A DNA stretch of 64,000 nt from Pedobacter sp. Leaf176 (GCF_001424305.1 NZ_LMPD01000002.1:171531-235530), one strand, 5' to 3'. Counted from the first letter of the stretch, positions 17,345 through 26,167 are shown. A program made the numbers and translations. The notes: generated by a model not told the origin, from the sequence alone.

Positions 17345-17407
17345 ATGAAATTATTCAACACATATTACTTTGGTTACTTTTACTATTTTAGTAAGAGCCG
17401 GGGCTAA
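17345..17407 (+). CDS. pheL: Phe/Tyr-rich leader peptide of pheA
   Basis: A 20-codon open frame, MKLFNTYYFGYFYYFSKSRG, sits between a good promoter and the terminator before pheA. Phe is encoded four times and Tyr five times, all within codons 4-15. This is the pattern of attenuator leader peptides such as PheL of Escherichia coli, whose translation senses charged tRNA. The stop codon TAA (17405-17407) falls at the end of the antiterminator arm (17397-17405), so a ribosome at the stop would cover it. The symbol is used by analogy of role. A chance frame with this composition in exactly this place is unlikely. Confidence 0.8.
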   Translation: MKLFNTYYFGYFYYFSKSRG

Positions 17408-17475
17408 TATGCAAAATGATAGATAACAATATTAAAATGTATAAAAAAGTCCCGGCAAACAGCCGGGACTTTTTT
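17396..17475 (+). promoter_or_regulatory. Transcription attenuator controlling pheA
   Basis: Two exclusive structures are visible. The terminator pairs 17443-17456 with 17462-17475 (14 base pairs, five-base loop AAACA, core AGTCCCGGC/GCCGGGACT, then T-rich). The antiterminator pairs 17397-17405 (GCCGGGGCT) with 17448-17456 (AGTCCCGGC): nine contiguous pairs, one of them G-U, which removes the 5' arm of the terminator. Ribosomes stalled at scarce Phe or Tyr leave 17397-17405 free and favour read-through; ribosomes that reach the stop codon cover it and allow termination. This is inferred from sequence. Confidence 0.8.
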
Positions 17476-17488
17476 GTTTTACGCAAAA

Positions 17489-18322
17489 ATGGAAACGATA
17501 AAACGAGTAGCAATTCAAGGTATTAAAGCATCTTTTCATGAAGAAGCAGCCTACAAGTTCTTTGGTAAAAACATTGAGACGGTAGAATGCAATTCCTTTA
17601 AAGAAACCTGCGATAAGTTAGAGAAAAATGATGCCGACTTCGTAGTGATGGCTATCGAAAACTCCATTGCTGGTAGCTTATTACCAAACTACACCCTCAT
17701 ACGCGATTATGGTTTCTCGGTAGTCGGGGAAGTTTATTTGCCTATCCAATTGCACTTAATGGCGCTACCAGGCGTAAAGTTTGAAGATATTAAAGTGGTT
17801 ACTTCTCACCCCATCGCCATCCGTCAATGCATCGATTTCTTTTACGATTACCCGCATATTAAAATCGTGGAGAGTAATGATACTGCGGCTTGCGCAAAAC
17901 GTATTCAGGACGAAAAATTGACCGACACAATGGCAATTGCAAATAACTTAGCCGCAGAACTTTATGAACTGAACATTCTGGAACGCCGTGTTGAATCGAA
18001 TAAGAAAAATTATACCCGTTTTCTTATACTCAAGAAGGACAAAACAGATGAGGGTAAGAAAATTAACAAAGCATCAATCTGTTTTCAGGTTGGCCATAAA
18101 GCCGGTTCACTTGCAACTGTACTAAATATTTTCGCAGAACAGGATGTAAGCTTAACAAAAATACAATCTATGCCGGTTTTAGGTAAAAGAAACGAGTATT
18201 ATTTTTACGTCGACTTAGAATGGCCAAGCACCGAAAAATACGATAAGGCTGTTCGAAAAGCATTAAAATACACCTCGAACTTTAATATCCTAGGAGAATA
18301 TTTAAAGAATGATAAAGTATAG
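17489..18322 (+). CDS. pheA: Prephenate dehydratase with ACT domain
   Basis: A 277-residue enzyme that turns prephenate into phenylpyruvate, the committed step to phenylalanine. The catalytic domain has GIKASFHEEAAYKFFG near the start, the block DFVVMAIENSIAGSLLPNY and the conserved Thr-Arg-Phe in NKKNYTRFLIL. The C-terminal ACT domain, from about residue 195 (KASICFQVGHKAGSLATVL, then LTKIQSMP), binds Phe for feedback inhibition. The ATG at 17489 is preferred; the longer frame needs a TTG inside the terminator. There is no fused chorismate mutase here; that domain is on the next gene product. Expression is probably set by the attenuator just upstream. Confidence 0.95.
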   Translation: METIKRVAIQGIKASFHEEAAYKFFGKNIETVECNSFKETCDKLEKNDADFVVMAIENSIAGSLLPNYTLIRDYGFSVVGEVYLPIQLHLMALPGVKFEDIKVVTSHPIAIRQCIDFFYDYPHIKIVESNDTAACAKRIQDEKLTDTMAIANNLAAELYELNILERRVESNKKNYTRFLILKKDKTDEGKKINKASICFQVGHKAGSLATVLNIFAEQDVSLTKIQSMPVLGKRNEYYFYVDLEWPSTEKYDKAVRKALKYTSNFNILGEYLKNDKV

Positions 18323-18403
18323 ATGAACTACGATTTTAGAATTACGAATCAGCAACAATAAAGCAATAAACAATCGAATTAAAAATATTACAAGCCATAA
18401 ATC

Positions 18404-19543
18404 ATGAAACTTAATTTAAACATCCAACCTTTAAACACCTGGTTAAACGTTAACAACGAACCATTAATCATCTCCGGACCATGCAGTGCCGAAACTGAAG
18501 AACAATTATTAACTACTGCACATTTATTGGCCGCAACTGGTAAAGTATCCGTTTTAAGAGCCGGTATCTGGAAACCTCGTACGCGCCCGGGAGAATTTGA
18601 AGGTATTGGAAGTATCGGTTTAGAATGGTTAAAACGTGCTAAAGCAGAAACTGGTTTACCAACTGCTGTTGAGGTTGCAAATGCAAAGCATGTTGAAGAG
18701 GCTTTAGCTGCAGGTGTTGATATCCTTTGGATTGGCGCACGTTCTACCGTAAATCCGTTCACAGTTCAGGAAATTGCTGATGCTTTAAAAGGTCATAATG
18801 TACCTGTGTTGATTAAAAACCCGGTTAACCCTGATTTACAATTGTGGATTGGTGCAATTGAGCGTATCAATGGCGCAGGAATCACAAAAATTGGTGCTAT
18901 TCACCGTGGATTTTCTTCATTCGAGAAAAGTTCTTTCCGTAACGAACCGATGTGGGAACTGGCTATCCAACTGAAAACTTTATGCCCTGATTTACCAATC
19001 ATCAACGATCCAAGTCACATTTGTGGTAACCGTGAGCTAATCCCATACATCTCTCAAAAAGCTTTGGATTTAGACATGCAGGGTTTGATGATTGAATCTC
19101 ATGTTGACCCATCAGTTGCCTGGACAGATGCTAAGCAACAAGTTACCCCAGCTGCTTTATCAGATTTGGTAGATCGCTTAACTGTTCGTGAACCTGAAGC
19201 ACCAAACGAAGCTTTCGCTGATAAATTAGCCGATTTACGTAAAAACATCGATAAAATTGACGATATCTTACTGCAAAAATTAGCTGAACGCATGGCAATC
19301 GTTGAGAAAATCGGAGAATACAAACGCGATAACCAAGTTACGATTCTGCAGGTTAACCGTTGGGATGCCATCATTAAAAAAGGTCATGCTTTTGCCAAGG
19401 CTCTTAAATTAGATTTAAACTTCACAGAGAAATTCTTAGAATTGATGCACGGCGAATCTATTCGTAAACAAACTGAAATTATGAATGCTGGTAAAGCTGC
19501 ACAAGGAATTGCTGCTGAGCAACATAATGAAGTGAAGGCCTAA
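18404..19543 (+). CDS. Bifunctional DAHP synthase / chorismate mutase
   Basis: A 379-residue fusion. Residues 1-265 are a type I-beta DAHP synthase (first shikimate step, from PEP and erythrose 4-phosphate): ISGPCSAETEEQLL, AGIWKPRTRPGEFEGIG, VLIKNPVNPD, and NDPSHICGNRELIP. Residues about 275-365 are an AroQ-type chorismate mutase (LADLRKNIDKIDDILLQKLAERM, then IGEYKRDN). The fusion lets one product gate both the entry to the pathway and the branch to Phe/Tyr; in related Bacillus enzymes the mutase part mediates feedback. It lies 81 bases after pheA on the same strand and probably shares its attenuated transcript. Confidence 0.93.
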   Translation: MKLNLNIQPLNTWLNVNNEPLIISGPCSAETEEQLLTTAHLLAATGKVSVLRAGIWKPRTRPGEFEGIGSIGLEWLKRAKAETGLPTAVEVANAKHVEEALAAGVDILWIGARSTVNPFTVQEIADALKGHNVPVLIKNPVNPDLQLWIGAIERINGAGITKIGAIHRGFSSFEKSSFRNEPMWELAIQLKTLCPDLPIINDPSHICGNRELIPYISQKALDLDMQGLMIESHVDPSVAWTDAKQQVTPAALSDLVDRLTVREPEAPNEAFADKLADLRKNIDKIDDILLQKLAERMAIVEKIGEYKRDNQVTILQVNRWDAIIKKGHAFAKALKLDLNFTEKFLELMHGESIRKQTEIMNAGKAAQGIAAEQHNEVKA

Positions 19544-19699
19544 ATAAGCTGAAAGACCAAAGTTTAATGACTAAGTAAAAAGCAAAGTCTAACACAACAC
19601 GTTATCGAGAAGTACGAAGCAATCTTAAAACGACAGCTTGAAAGCTAAACTCTAAAGATAACATCAGCGCAAAAATAAATTTTATAAACGAATCACGTT

Positions 19700-19730
19700 C
19701 CCTCTCCTTTGGAGAGGATTAGGGAGAGGC
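19700..19730. repeat. REP-like palindrome next to the aroA start
   Basis: The sequence CCCTCTCCTTTGGAGAGG, then ATTAGGGAGAGG, is a CT/GA palindrome of a type repeated between genes in this group. It ends six bases before the aroA ATG at 19736, so its GGGAGAGG may act as, or mask, a Shine-Dalgarno sequence. Confidence 0.6.
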
Positions 19731-19735
19731 CAAAA

Positions 19736-21004
19736 ATGTCAAAAAACGCCTTAGTTTCTTTCAAAGGAACCAAGAATATTAATACGGAAATCCAGTTAAC
19801 AGGCTCGAAAAGCGAATGCAATAGAGCATTGATAATCAGTGCATTAAGCAACAAATTGGTTAAAGTAGAAAACCTGTCGAATGCTGCTGATACGGTAACA
19901 TTGAACGGAATTTTAAATAATCTGGAAGAAGAGTTAGAAGTAGAAATTGAGGAATCTAAAACAGTTGACGTTGGCCCTGCGGGAACGGCAATGCGTTTTC
20001 TTTCGGCCTATCTTTCTGCCAAAAATGGAAACTTCCTGTTAACAGGCACCGAGCGGATGAAACAACGTCCGATTGGTATTTTAGCTGATGCCCTAAAAAC
20101 AATAGGGGCAAATATTTCTTACGCGGAGAATGATGGCTTTCCACCGTTAAATATTATTGGCCCATTAAACCAGAAAACTGCTGAAGTTAAAATTAAAGGA
20201 GATATGAGCAGTCAGTATATTTCAGCATTGCTGATGATTGCTCCTATCCTACCTCAAGGCTTAACTTTAGAGATCGAGGGTGAGCTGACTTCAAAACCGT
20301 ATGTAGATATGACTTTGAATATGTTGGCTGAGGTTGGTATTAAACATTCATGGGAGGGCAATTCCATTTCAATAAAAGCGCAAGCCTTTAAACCAGGAAC
20401 TTTAATTGTAGAGCCTGATTGGAGCGCAGCATCTTACTGGTACAGCATTGCAGCTTTGGCTGATGCCGCTGAAATCAGTTTACCTGCTTTAAAAGAAAAA
20501 AGTTTACAAGGCGACAGTCAAATCCAAAAAATCATGAAGATTTTTGGTATTGCGACAGAAAAAACCGAAAAAGGAATTTCCATCAGCAACTTAGGATTAA
20601 CCTTAGATACTAAACAAATTCTTGATTTAAAAACTTGTCCTGATTTAGCACAAACTATCGTGGTTATTGCTGCTGCGTTGGGTAAAAATATGTCATTTAC
20701 GGGCTTAGAAACGTTGAAAATCAAAGAAACCGACCGTATTGCCGCTTTACAGAATGAGCTTGCTAAAATTGGAGTAACTTTAAGCGAAGATAATCTGGTT
20801 TATACGCTTAATACTGATGAATTATATTTCCCTGAGAAAATTACCATTGCAACCTACGAAGACCACCGTATGGCCATGGCTTTTGCGCCGCTTGCACTAT
20901 TAATCAACGAAGTGGAAATTGAAGAAATGCATGTAGTAGAGAAATCTTATCCTTATTTCTGGGAAGATTTGAAAAAAGCTGGCTTTTTAGTAAAAAGTAT
21001 TTAG
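19736..21004 (+). CDS. aroA: 3-phosphoshikimate 1-carboxyvinyltransferase (EPSP synthase)
   Basis: A protein of 422 residues that joins PEP to shikimate 3-phosphate, sixth step of the shikimate pathway. It has the family motifs GSKSECNRALIISAL near the start, VGPAGTAMRFLSAYLS, TERMKQRPIGILADAL, EPDWSAASYWYSIAALA, KIKETDRIAALQNEL and YEDHRMAMAFAPLAL. The sequence is closer to the Bacteroidota type than to plant or enterobacterial enzymes. ATG 19736 is chosen; an upstream TTG at 19709 would place the start inside a repeat. About 190 bases separate it from the previous gene; its own promoter is not obvious. Confidence 0.95.
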   Translation: MSKNALVSFKGTKNINTEIQLTGSKSECNRALIISALSNKLVKVENLSNAADTVTLNGILNNLEEELEVEIEESKTVDVGPAGTAMRFLSAYLSAKNGNFLLTGTERMKQRPIGILADALKTIGANISYAENDGFPPLNIIGPLNQKTAEVKIKGDMSSQYISALLMIAPILPQGLTLEIEGELTSKPYVDMTLNMLAEVGIKHSWEGNSISIKAQAFKPGTLIVEPDWSAASYWYSIAALADAAEISLPALKEKSLQGDSQIQKIMKIFGIATEKTEKGISISNLGLTLDTKQILDLKTCPDLAQTIVVIAAALGKNMSFTGLETLKIKETDRIAALQNELAKIGVTLSEDNLVYTLNTDELYFPEKITIATYEDHRMAMAFAPLALLINEVEIEEMHVVEKSYPYFWEDLKKAGFLVKSI

Positions 21005-21105
21005 TATAAAGTATCAAGACTGGATGCAAAAATCGCAACTTAAAATCATTTTTACTAAGAAAAATCAATCTAACGACTAAATACTAATTACTTTATACTT
21101 ACAAA

Positions 21106-22206
21106 ATGGCAGGCAACTCATTCGGACAACTATTTTGCATAACCACCTTTGGCGAATCTCATGGTGTAGCCATTGGGGTAATTATTGACGGATGTCCGCC
21201 GCGATTGGATATTGACATGGATTTTATTCAGTCAGAATTGGATAAGCGTAAACCTGGTCAGTCGAAAATTACTACGCAAAGAAAAGAAAGCGATACAGTT
21301 CAAATTTTATCGGGTATTTTTGAGGGAAAAAGCACGGGGACACCGATTGCTTTATTAATTCCAAATGAAGACCAGCGTTCAAAGGATTACGGTCACAATG
21401 TGGATGTTTATCGTCCAAGTCATGCGGATTACGTGTACGATGCAAAATACGGCATTCGGGACCACCGTGGTGGCGGTCGTTCATCGGCCCGTGAGACTGC
21501 TGCCCGAGTTGCCGCAGGTGCAATTGCCAAATTGTTTTTAAAGCAACAAGGCATTGAGATATTTGCCCATGTAACTTCAGTTGGAACCATCGAGGCACCA
21601 AATTTAGAAAGCAACGATTTATCAGCTTTGCTAGAGATTCGGGAAGAAAATATCGTTCGTTGTGCAGATCCTGCGACAGCAAATGAAATGATTGCATTTA
21701 TCGATTCAGTCAGAAAAGATGGCGATACTGTTGGTGGTAAAATAGGCTGTGTAATTAAAGGCTGTCCGGCCGGCCTAGGCGAGCCGGTTTTTGATAAATT
21801 ACATGCGGATTTAGGTAAAGCCATGTTGAGTATCAACGCTGTTCATGGTTTTGAATATGGTTCAGGTTTTGCTGGAAGTGAGTTGAGAGGTTCTCAACAT
21901 AACGATAGCCCCATCCCAAACCCTTCCCCAAAAGGGAAGGGCTTTATTACGGTTACGAACCATGCCGGGGGCATTCTGGGTGGCATTTCCAACGGGATGG
22001 ACATTACTTTTAAAGTCGCTTTTAAGCCCGTTGCCACCATTATGCATAACCAACAAACCATAAATGCTGCCGGTGAAGCGTCAGAGATTAAAGGTAAAGG
22101 CCGTCACGATCCTTGTGTAGTACCCAGAGCAGTAGTAATTGTAGAAGCAATGGCGGCACTGGTTTTGGCCGACCAATTTTTGAGAAATAAAGTTAATGTG
22201 ATATAA
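21106..22206 (+). CDS. aroC: Chorismate synthase with a repeat-derived loop
   Basis: A 366-residue FMN-dependent enzyme that makes chorismate from EPSP. Motifs: [14 protein letters not shown] at the start, [21 protein letters not shown], and the C-terminal [22 protein letters not shown]. Residues 268-281 read [14 protein letters not shown] and are encoded by a palindromic repeat (21909-21945) of the kind otherwise found between genes; homologues have a loop of different sequence there, between GSQHND and TNHAGG. The frame is kept and all catalytic motifs are intact, so the enzyme is probably active. Confidence 0.94.
   Translation: MAGNSFGQLFCITTFGESHGVAIGVIIDGCPPRLDIDMDFIQSELDKRKPGQSKITTQRKESDTVQILSGIFEGKSTGTPIALLIPNEDQRSKDYGHNVDVYRPSHADYVYDAKYGIRDHRGGGRSSARETAARVAAGAIAKLFLKQQGIEIFAHVTSVGTIEAPNLESNDLSALLEIREENIVRCADPATANEMIAFIDSVRKDGDTVGGKIGCVIKGCPAGLGEPVFDKLHADLGKAMLSINAVHGFEYGSGFAGSELRGSQHNDSPIPNPSPKGKGFITVTNHAGGILGGISNGMDITFKVAFKPVATIMHNQQTINAAGEASEIKGKGRHDPCVVPRAVVIVEAMAALVLADQFLRNKVNVI
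21909..21945. repeat. REP-like palindrome inside aroC
   Basis: The sequence CCCATCCCAAACCCTTCCCC followed by AAAAGGGAAGGGC has the arms CCCTTCCC and GGGAAGGG and is the same style as the repeat before aroA. It is read in frame as part of aroC. Confidence 0.65.
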
Positions 22207-22220
22207 ATGTTGGTCGTCAT

Positions 22221-22312
22221 TTTCGACCGCAGTGGAGAAATTTTTGGAAATAACTTGATTTAAAGATTTCTCCGTTCCGTTGCACTCCATCCGCTATTTA
22301 TCGGATCGAAAA
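22221..22312. repeat. Long palindromic intergenic repeat after aroC
   Basis: Nested inverted arms are visible: TTCGACCG near 22222 against CGGATCGAA near 22300, and GGAGAAAT at 22234-22241 against ATTTCTCC at 22266-22273. Repeats of this GTCGTCATTTTCGACCG type are frequent between genes in Sphingobacteriaceae. It may help end transcription from aroC. Confidence 0.6.
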
Positions 22313-22345
22313 GACTGCATTTCTAAATCATAAAACAAAAAAAAC

Positions 22346-22957
22346 ATGACGAGACTTCTGCCTTTCCTCCTTTTATTCATCAGCTTAGACGTTTTCTCTC
22401 AATCCTACCACGAGCAAATCGTTAAACATCGCGAAAACTACAAACAGGATTTTATCAAAGAATCTAATTCGCCTTTACAAGAAAGTGATTTTCAGAATCT
22501 TCATTTTTATGATGCTGACAGCAATTACAAGGTGATTGCTGAAGTCAAAATTTTGAAAAATGAAAAGGTTTTCAAAATGCCAACTTACGATGGTACAAGC
22601 AAGGAGTTTTATCGCTATGCGAAAATAAATTTCAGTTTAAACGGCAAAGCAACTATCATGACTTTGTACAAAAGCATCGCCCTAGCTAACAATCCTGCTT
22701 ACAAAGATTTACTATTCCTTCCGTTTACTGATGAAACCAACAAAAAAGAAAGTTATGGCGGTGGCCGCTACATTGATTTAAGTTCAAAAGAAATTGTGAA
22801 TAATAAAATTGAAGTCGATTTCAATAAAGCTTACAATCCATATTGTGCATACAGTGAAGGTTACCGTTGTCCGGTACCTCCGGAAGAAAATGATTTACAA
22901 ATGGAAATTAAGGCGGGCGAGAAAAATTATACTGGCGAAAAGAAACACAGGCGATAA
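22346..22957 (+). CDS. DUF1684 family exported protein
   Basis: A 203-residue protein with an N-terminal signal sequence (cut likely after VFSQ) and the DUF1684 pattern: HRENYKQDFIKESNSPL, the central VFKMPTYDGTSKEFYRYAKINF, LFLPFTDETNKKESYGGGRYIDL, and the ending DFNKAYNPYCAYSEGYRCPVPPEEN. The family is widespread and of unknown biochemistry; it is often secreted. It follows aroC after a long palindromic repeat, so it is probably not part of the aromatic operon. Confidence 0.85.
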   Translation: MTRLLPFLLLFISLDVFSQSYHEQIVKHRENYKQDFIKESNSPLQESDFQNLHFYDADSNYKVIAEVKILKNEKVFKMPTYDGTSKEFYRYAKINFSLNGKATIMTLYKSIALANNPAYKDLLFLPFTDETNKKESYGGGRYIDLSSKEIVNNKIEVDFNKAYNPYCAYSEGYRCPVPPEENDLQMEIKAGEKNYTGEKKHRR

Positions 22958-22995
22958 ACCATATCAGCCTCAAGGATAACTCAATTCACAAAACC

Positions 22996-23085
22996 AACTT
23001 CAAAGGCTTCTCCCTGCTTGCGACAGGCAGGCATTTCGCTAGGCTACATCCAATAGCTGTTGGATCGACAGGAAGACTTTCATAT
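22996..23085. repeat. Intergenic repeat fragment
   Basis: The stretch holds CCTGCTTGCGACAGG followed by CAGGCATTTCGC and CCAATAGCTGTTGGATCGAC. Small inverted arms and the style match mobile intergenic palindromes of this group. It is between the DUF1684 gene and the convergent E1 dehydrogenase gene and holds no coding frame. Confidence 0.4.
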
Positions 23086-23134
23086 GAGGCAGTTGCAGAT
23101 ATAAATCTGTTTTATAAATAAATTAAGTCTTGCT

Positions 23135-25555
23135 TTAAAAAAGCGCAGGAAATTTTGCAGGATTTGTATCATGCATCATCTGGTAAATAACTTCTATTAC
23201 ATCATCAGCTGATGGTTTACTGAAATAATCGCCGTCAGAACCGAACGGCGGCCTGTGTGCCTTTGCAGATAATGTTTGAGGTTGTCCGTCCAGATGAAAG
23301 TAGCCTTTCTGATTTTCTAAAACCTGTTGCAGAATATAGGCTGACGCACCACCAGGAACATCTTCATCAACTACTAAAAGCTTATTTGTTTTTTTAAGGG
23401 ACTCAGCGCAAATGTTGCCTATATCAAAAGGCAATAAGGTTTGAGGATCTATTATTTCAACAGAAATACCCATAGCGGCGAGCTCTTCTGCAGCCTCCTG
23501 AACAATCCTTAATGTAGAACCATATGATATTACTGTAATATCAGTTCCCTTCTCCAAAACTTCGGCTTTTCCTAGTGGAATGGTAAATTCACCAACATTA
23601 TTAGGCAGTTTTTCCTTTAAACGGTAACCATTAAGGCATTCGATAACTATAGCAGGCTCGTCGGCCCTGAACAGTGTGTTATACATGCCCGCTGCTTGCG
23701 TCATGTTTCTAGGCACACAGACATGCAAGCCCCTCAACGCACCAAGAATCATGCTTATTGGCGATCCGGAATGCCATATGCCCTCCAAGCGATGGCCCCT
23801 GGTTCTAACGATAACCGGGGCTTTCTGTATGCCTTTAGTGCGATAAGAAAGGGAAGCTAAATCATCACTAAGAACGTTTAATGCAAATATAAGGTAATCT
23901 AAATATTGAATTTCGGCAATTGGTTTTAAGCCGCGCATGGCCATGCCAATACCCTGCCCCATGATTGTCATTTCGCGAATACCCGTATCGGTCACCCTCA
24001 ATTCGCCATATTTTGTCTGTAAACCGGCAAAACCTTGGTTTACGTCCCCAATGTTTCCTAAATCTTCACCAAAAGCGACCAGTCGCTGGTCACGGGCAAA
24101 ATTCTCATCAAAACATGCATTTAAAATCTCGCGTCCATCAACCACCTTAGAAAACTCATCATAAATTGCATCCACAATGGAAATCTTTTCAGGACTATCA
24201 TTGCCATTCGTATGCAATTTAGAATTATACCTGTTGTAATTTAATTTGTATTGGCTTTTATACCAGTTTACCAGTGCATCCCGCTCTGCCGAAGGTTTTC
24301 CAGCAGACAACCTGATTGCTTTACGGGCAGCTGTAAAAATTTCCCGTCGCTGTGCATCTGCAGTAGCAGCGAGATGAGAAGAAATTTTAGCCAGTTCAGG
24401 TTGGTTTCCTACCATTGCTGAGATGTAATCGACCACCAGCTTTTGCTCGGGTTTCATACTATCCAGGAATTCATTCCAGGCTTCTTTCTGTGCATTGCGA
24501 ACAAAAATTTTCGCATTTTTTTCTATTTCTGCAATTTCCTCCTCTGATACAATTGCAGAATCCAGCATCCATTCGCGCATTTTTAAAATGCAGTCATGTT
24601 CATTTTCCCAGCTTAGTCTATCTTTTGATTTATATCGTTCATGAGAACCTGATGTGCTGTGACCCTGGGGCTGAGTAAGTTCTGTAACGTGTATTAAAAC
24701 AGGTACGTGCTCCTCCCTGCAAATGGTTATTGCTTTTTCGTAAACTTCACACAATGCAGGATAATCCCAACCCTTAACTTTGAAAATTTCGTAACCCTGA
24801 TTTTTTTCGTCACGCTGAAAACCCTTTAAAACCTCAGAAATGTCCTCCTTTGTTGTCTGGTATTTTGCGGGAACAGATATGCCGTAAGCATCATCCCAAA
24901 TGGAAATTGCCATAGGAATTTGTAAAACGCCCGCAGCATTAATCGCTTCAAAAAAAACGCCTTCTGAGGTGGACGCATTGCCAATTGTTCCAAAAGCGAC
25001 CTCGTTGCCGTTAACAGAAAAATTTTTTAAATAATCTAATTCCCTGTTGTTTCTGAACAATTTTGATGCGTAGGCTAAACCAACCAGTCGGGCCATTTGT
25101 CCTCCGGTTGGCGATATGTCCGAAGAAACGTTTTTAATCTGCATCAAATCATTCCAGCTTCCGTCTTCATTAATAGATTTGGTTGCGAAATGGCAATTCA
25201 TTTGTCTGCCGCCGGAAAAAGGATCGGCACCCTCTGTAGGATTGGCATACAATTGCGCAAAAAATTCCTTAATTGTAGAAATGCCAGCTGCAAATGCAAA
25301 AGTTTGATCACGATAATAACCGGAACGCCAGTCGCCGTTTTTGAATGCTTTAGCCATGGCGATCTGAGGAACTTCCTTTCCGTCACCGAAAATACCGAAC
25401 TTAGCCTTCCCTGTTAATACTTCCCTACGCCCTAAAACACTGGCCTGTCTGCTTTCGTATGCCAATTTATAATCATTAATTACAATGGATTTAAAATCAT
25501 TAAAACTGAGCTCAGAAGTATCTATAGAGTTGGTAATCAATTTTTCATTTAGCAT
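23135..25555 (-). CDS. 2-oxoacid dehydrogenase E1, fused alpha and beta subunits
   Basis: A protein of 806 residues that joins the alpha and beta chains of a thiamine diphosphate E1 component in one polypeptide. The alpha part (about 1-370) has GGQMARLVGLAYASKLF and the cofactor region GTIGNASTSEGVFFEAINAA. The beta part (about 450-800) has FGEDLGNIGDVNQGFAGL, TDTGIREMTIMGQGIGMAMRG and VVDEDVPGGASAYI. Substrate is probably branched-chain 2-oxoacids or pyruvate; sequence alone does not decide. I start at the ATG at 25555, because the longer frame needs a TTG. TATATTTG at 25577-25584 (minus strand) is a likely -7 box. No E2 or E3 gene is near. Confidence 0.9.
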   Translation of the reverse strand: MLNEKLITNSIDTSELSFNDFKSIVINDYKLAYESRQASVLGRREVLTGKAKFGIFGDGKEVPQIAMAKAFKNGDWRSGYYRDQTFAFAAGISTIKEFFAQLYANPTEGADPFSGGRQMNCHFATKSINEDGSWNDLMQIKNVSSDISPTGGQMARLVGLAYASKLFRNNRELDYLKNFSVNGNEVAFGTIGNASTSEGVFFEAINAAGVLQIPMAISIWDDAYGISVPAKYQTTKEDISEVLKGFQRDEKNQGYEIFKVKGWDYPALCEVYEKAITICREEHVPVLIHVTELTQPQGHSTSGSHERYKSKDRLSWENEHDCILKMREWMLDSAIVSEEEIAEIEKNAKIFVRNAQKEAWNEFLDSMKPEQKLVVDYISAMVGNQPELAKISSHLAATADAQRREIFTAARKAIRLSAGKPSAERDALVNWYKSQYKLNYNRYNSKLHTNGNDSPEKISIVDAIYDEFSKVVDGREILNACFDENFARDQRLVAFGEDLGNIGDVNQGFAGLQTKYGELRVTDTGIREMTIMGQGIGMAMRGLKPIAEIQYLDYLIFALNVLSDDLASLSYRTKGIQKAPVIVRTRGHRLEGIWHSGSPISMILGALRGLHVCVPRNMTQAAGMYNTLFRADEPAIVIECLNGYRLKEKLPNNVGEFTIPLGKAEVLEKGTDITVISYGSTLRIVQEAAEELAAMGISVEIIDPQTLLPFDIGNICAESLKKTNKLLVVDEDVPGGASAYILQQVLENQKGYFHLDGQPQTLSAKAHRPPFGSDGDYFSKPSADDVIEVIYQMMHDTNPAKFPALF

Positions 25556-25660
25556 GCAATCAAATATTGGTTGAGGCAAATATATGGAAAATTAAAAGTT
25601 TGCCTTTATCCTCAATTGTAAAATTATATATGGATTAATAAAAAATAAGTGGAATAGTTT

Positions 25661-25688
25661 TTGTTTCATCTTATAAATATTAAATTTG
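25661..25688 (+). promoter_or_regulatory. Promoter of the DUF1573 gene
   Basis: TTG at 25661-25663 and TAAATTTG at 25681-25688 are 17 bases apart, a match to the Bacteroidota promoter pattern. The leader before the ATG at 25724 would be about 30 bases. Confidence 0.6.
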
Positions 25689-25723
25689 TTTTAATAATTT
25701 AAACACGATTTCAAAATAACAAT

Positions 25724-26116
25724 ATGAAAAAGATCTTAGTATTATTAACTATGGTAATGGGCTTTGGTTTAATTGCAAATGCGCAATCCAAGCCTGCTGA
25801 ATTTAAATTTGAAGCTGAAACGCATGATTTCGGTAAAATTACAGTTAATAAGCCTGTAACCTACGATTTCAAATATACAAATGTTGGCGAAGAGCCGCTA
25901 ATCATCACTAAAGCAGAAGCAAGTTGTGGCTGTACAGTTCCAAAATATACAACTGTTCCTTTGAAAAAAGGTGAAACAGGAACTATCTCTGTTACATTTA
26001 GTGCAGCAGGCGCACCTCAACCTTTTACTAAAACAGTAACTGTTACATCAAATGCTAAAACGCCTGTAAAAGTACTTTACATTAAAGGTGAAACTGTTGC
26101 TTCAGCATCTAAGTAA
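25724..26116 (+). CDS. DUF1573 exported protein
   Basis: A 130-residue protein with a clear signal peptide (cut near ANAQ) and one DUF1573 domain: FEAETHDFGKITVNKPVTYDFKYTN, then the signature EASCGCTVPKYT and a beta-rich end. The domain is an immunoglobulin-like beta sandwich found in many copies in Bacteroidota and exported to the periplasm or surface. The two Cys in SCGC are conserved, but no reaction is known. It is followed by a strong terminator. Confidence 0.9.
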   Translation: MKKILVLLTMVMGFGLIANAQSKPAEFKFEAETHDFGKITVNKPVTYDFKYTNVGEEPLIITKAEASCGCTVPKYTTVPLKKGETGTISVTFSAAGAPQPFTKTVTVTSNAKTPVKVLYIKGETVASASK

Positions 26117-26137
26117 ATTTTAAAACAATAATATTTG

Positions 26138-26167
26138 AAAAGTCCCGGTTTTTAGCGGGACTTTTTT
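26138..26167 (+). terminator. Intrinsic terminator, shares its T tract with a promoter
   Basis: Ten base pairs, AAAAGTCCCG with CGGGACTTTT, loop of eight bases, then T6. The end of the T run is the start of the TATTTTTG box at 26167-26174. Confidence 0.85.
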
